A program made the translations under genes and the position numbers. From Zychaea mexicana (taxonomy: Eukaryota > Mucoromycota > Mucoromycetes > Mucorales > Lichtheimiaceae), in NCBI RefSeq assembly GCF_025766255.1, contig NW_026516666.1:186001-250000 (forward strand): a DNA stretch of 64,000 nucleotides, given 5' to 3'. The notes beneath the pieces are model-generated. The model searched no databases. It saw nothing but the letters and a program-made list of their open reading frames with translations, and was not told the DNA's origin. Numbering within the stretch: position 1 is the first letter of the stretch; each line of letters begins with the position of its first letter. This document shows positions 61,201-64,000 of this stretch, piece by piece.

Positions 61201-62201
61201 GGGCACTGTCTGCAGGTATTTGCCAAACAGATCGGGGATCAATTCTGGGTCGTGCCGATGGATCAGTAAACAGAATGCAACACCGTTTCGCCAGGAGCGC
61301 GAGAAATCTTGGATCGACGGTATTATATTCGCCATGACATAGTCGTGCAGTTGCGTACGCACCCAGCGTAACAATGCAAGTTTGGCTTCTGTCGCGCTTG
61401 AATGTTTTTCTCCTCCTCCTCCTGCTGCTGCTGCTGATGCTGCTGCTCCTGCAGGATTGTTACTGCTGTTGTTGTTGTTATTACGCAACGCTCGTTGGGC
61501 GGTCGAGGATAATAATGATAATTTCTGCTGCTGGCCAACAGCAGCAGCAGCAGAAGAAGAAGCTGACGACGGCAATGGTGAGGATGGTGCTGTTCTGGAT
61601 AACGATGGCGAAGGTGACACAAGCAATTCATTGTCATGCTAAGTTTTTTAAAAAAGAAAAAAGGTTCAGCACAAACACATCAGAGCTATCATCCGGTGCA
61701 GATCGATATTGGATGGAATTAATTTGCTTTTTACCTCCACGAGGGACATGATAGACTTGTCATCCAAGATCAAGTGGACATGATACTTGAGCATGACAAA
61801 ATAAATCAAGGCCAGCGTCTTTTTCAAGTCGCCATTGACGATTGCCTCGTTGCCGACATCAGGCACTTCGCCCAGCTGTTCTTTGAGAAACCCGAGAGCC
61901 CGAGCGACGTTGGAGAGTTGGTGTATGCGCATATTGCCCCTCTCGGGTTTCGGCGCAGGCTCCTTAGAAACGACGGACAAGAGCTTGAGGAGCCGCTTGC
62001 CATCCCTGAGGTCAGTTTCCATATTCTCGATATGATCATCTGCTGTCACCAGCTGAGCATTCACCCATTTGGTGAGTGTACGCTTTTGGATCTCTTGATA
62101 ATCGATGCTGAGGTTCCTGCTGGTTTCGGCATCGTCAGGGTACTCGTGGCTATTGTGGTTGTTGTTGCTGTTGCTACTGGTGGTAATACTACTACTGCCG
62201 C

Positions 62202-62232
<31 letters not shown>

Positions 62233-62472
62233 ACTGTGTTGACGACCATGGCGGCGAGTTGTGGATATGCTGTTGGTCAATTTCATGGACGTCGATGTCT
62301 CGCGTAAAAATAACGATCGATTCGATCCAGAGCGATGCATGCCGCCAGTGATGGAGGTGGTCGTCGAATAGGCAGTGGTGCTGGTTCGAGTTGTGGAGGT
62401 CGATGGCGAATTGACATGGTTGGGCAACGGGGACGGCGATGTAATATTACTATTGCTATTATTGCTGCTCAT
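52211..62472 (-). CDS. Giant spectraplakin-like cytolinker: CH-CH, coiled-coil rod, GAS2/GAR domain
   Basis: Four exons on the minus strand: 61735-62472, 60843-61638, 52717-60754 (8 kb) and 52211-52643. Together they give 3,334 residues in one frame. Residues 1-125 are low complexity (poly-N, S/T). CH1 spans about 126-241 (RTLTKWVNAQL, DLRDGKRLLKLLSVVS) and CH2 about 327-432 (LLRWVRTQL, SWRNGVAFCLLIHRHDPELI), the tandem actin-binding layout. A highly charged helical rod of about 2,600 residues follows, with spectrin-like W-containing segments at irregular spacing. At about 3126-3197 a GAS2/GAR domain (KYWFGEVNPRLVYCRILPSK, MVRVGGGWVELSKFLRDH) should bind microtubules, and a Ser/Gly-rich basic tail ends the protein. 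The GAR motif is split by the last intron. It probably links F-actin to microtubules. I see no plakin or EF-hand domain. Confidence 0.88.
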
Positions 62473-62836
62473 TGTAGGGCGTTGTGTGTAATATACTATG
62501 ATCCCAATGTAAGGGTAGTGGTGGTAGTGGTAATGTATATATCTTCTATTTTATCAAGCTGTTTCTTGCTGCGTTTGCTGCTGCTTGTTGCTGCTGCCGC
62601 TGCTTCTGCTGCCACACCAAACACACAATTGCCGATCGACGAAGGAAAAAAAATGAAGAGAGAGAGAGAGAAAGAGAAAGAGGGAGGGGAAAAAGAGCAC
62701 CACCTGAGCGCTTTCCTTTTTTTCCTTTTGCCGCACAGGAACAAAGAAGAGGTGAAGGCAAAAGAGAGGAAAAGAATATGTGCGGGTGCTACGTCTCTTA
62801 TTTTTGAGGGGGGGAAAGACAGCGAGTGATGAAAAA

Positions 62837-62868
<32 letters not shown>

Positions 62869-64000
62869 CGTGGGGCCTTGGCGGTTTGGTTGGCGCGTAT
62901 GCAAGGAAGTGATCACAAGAAATAGAAAGTCAAAATTCAAGTCGAGAAAAGCAAGATGGCATATGTGGGATGTAGCGAAAAATAGAAGCGACACAGAGAG
63001 AGAGTGAGAGAGAGGAGAGTTTCCTTATTCTTTAACCCGCGTGCTGCGTGCTGCGTGTATAGTGGTAGAAGCTATGCCCGCTGTGCTAACCGCTGATGAC
63101 ACTTCCTTTTGACATTCTCCTTTATTAAGGAGGGATTGTCCAGCGTCGTCGTCTTGATTCGTCTGACCACTGTCCATCTTATTTATCCATCACAGCTCGC
63201 TGGCACCACTATAATTATAGCTATTGCACCCTTGTTCCAATTAGAATGTTTGGCGAACAAGTTTGTTACAACAACAGCCAAACAGGTACCGTCCAAACAT
63301 ATACAGAATGTGAAACCCTTTCTGGGGCTCATGATACATAATCGCTCTATCAAAGTTATCTGCTGTGTTCGCCCTGTTATTTACTTTACTGGGACGTGCA
63401 TGTAAACATAGTTTGCATGTAAATGTCAAAGGCTTATTTATACAAGTACAACGATATCTTCTGTATGTGGTCCTTGTTCCCGCTACTACGTATGACAGCA
63501 AATGAACAAGTTCTCTCGGGAAAACACTCACTTTTGTTACATTTGAAAATGATCCAAATTATTCAGTGGGAAGGACTCGGTTGAGTTTGCAGTTGCGGGA
63601 GGAGCAAGACGGACTTTTCAAATTACACAAAACAACACTTACTAGGCCTACTGAATGTGGAGCCATGCTGCATGAACTTTTACTTGCCTGCATAAAACAA
63701 ACCCCATTACATTTTTCTCTTGATGATAGAGAAAATGTTTTCTGGGCAAGGTGTTAGTGATCATCGTGTACTCGGAAAAAAAGTTCTGTGTAACTTGATC
63801 CATGTTGTGTGTGGGCTCACGGTCCATCTCTTTGAGTATAATCGTCCCCTTTCCTTTCAGTGACACCAAAACCACGCCCTGTTACTATAAATGTCGTGGT
63901 CGGTTTTTTTAGGTTTCCTCGTTTGTGTGTCACAGCGAGCGCGAATGAATGGTTTTTTCTCATCATATGATATCCATACACTGTTAAGGATCTACATCAT
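62473..64000. other. Upstream flank of the cytolinker gene; no further gene supported
   Basis: Contains a purine-rich leader region (62640-62700), GA microsatellites at about 62843-62868 and 62995-63015, and then AT-rich sequence to the window end. The CT/GA runs on the transcribed side resemble long pyrimidine-rich fungal leaders. Short ORFs after 63100 show no family. Confidence 0.45.

Noticed and set aside
1..64000. tRNA genes, rRNA, CRISPR arrays, LTR elements
   Set aside because: Looked for B-box-like GGTTCGA sequences (23111 and 27291 were checked and lack a foldable context), regularly spaced repeats and long terminal repeats; none was convincing.

Overview
The window looks like nuclear DNA of an early-diverging filamentous fungus, most likely Mucoromycota. 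The reasons are many short GT-AG introns (about 57-150 nt), abundant poly-Q/S/N/H tracts, Rtt109 (a fungal H3K56 acetyltransferase), an Atf1-type bZIP factor with its N-terminal HRA-like block, a Helitron remnant, and a large share of AT-rich intergenic sequence. Phylum is inferred from gene content, not from a marker gene. Exon structures below were assembled by hand from splice motifs, reading frame and family conservation. I saw no tRNA, rRNA or CRISPR array.

Layout. 1-8.5 kb: 3' part of a PlsB/GNPAT-type acyltransferase (+), Rtt109 (-), and a decayed leucine-rich-repeat gene (+). 10.9-16.5 kb: a small TATA-driven one-helix membrane protein, the first member (A) of a four-gene family with a shared C-terminal block, a Helitron 3' end with a broken helicase, and a multi-exon gene not visible as a long ORF whose introns carry a repeated palindromic element. 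17.4-20.1 kb: a nitrate/nitrite transporter divergent from a weak hypothetical gene. 20.1-28 kb: gene-poor. 28-39 kb: a dense housekeeping/regulatory block (AT-hook protein, ABHD11-like hydrolase, Atf1-like bZIP, tail-anchored coiled-coil protein, ribonucleotide reductase large subunit). 41.4-46.8 kb: family members B, C and D in tandem on the minus strand, sharing promoter elements. 49-50.4 kb: a secreted protein, probably a beta-propeller. 52.2-62.5 kb: one very large gene of about 3,334 codons with two CH domains, a long coiled-coil rod and a GAS2/GAR domain, the overall plan of a spectraplakin.

The genes do not form one pathway. The main points of interest are the four-member family with the alternating C-terminal strand and conserved promoters, the fungal spectraplakin-like cytolinker, the hidden multi-exon membrane-protein gene with repeated introns, two tiny poly(A)-tailed insertions flanked by target-site duplications, and a CGCG cluster inside an early intron of the ribonucleotide reductase gene.
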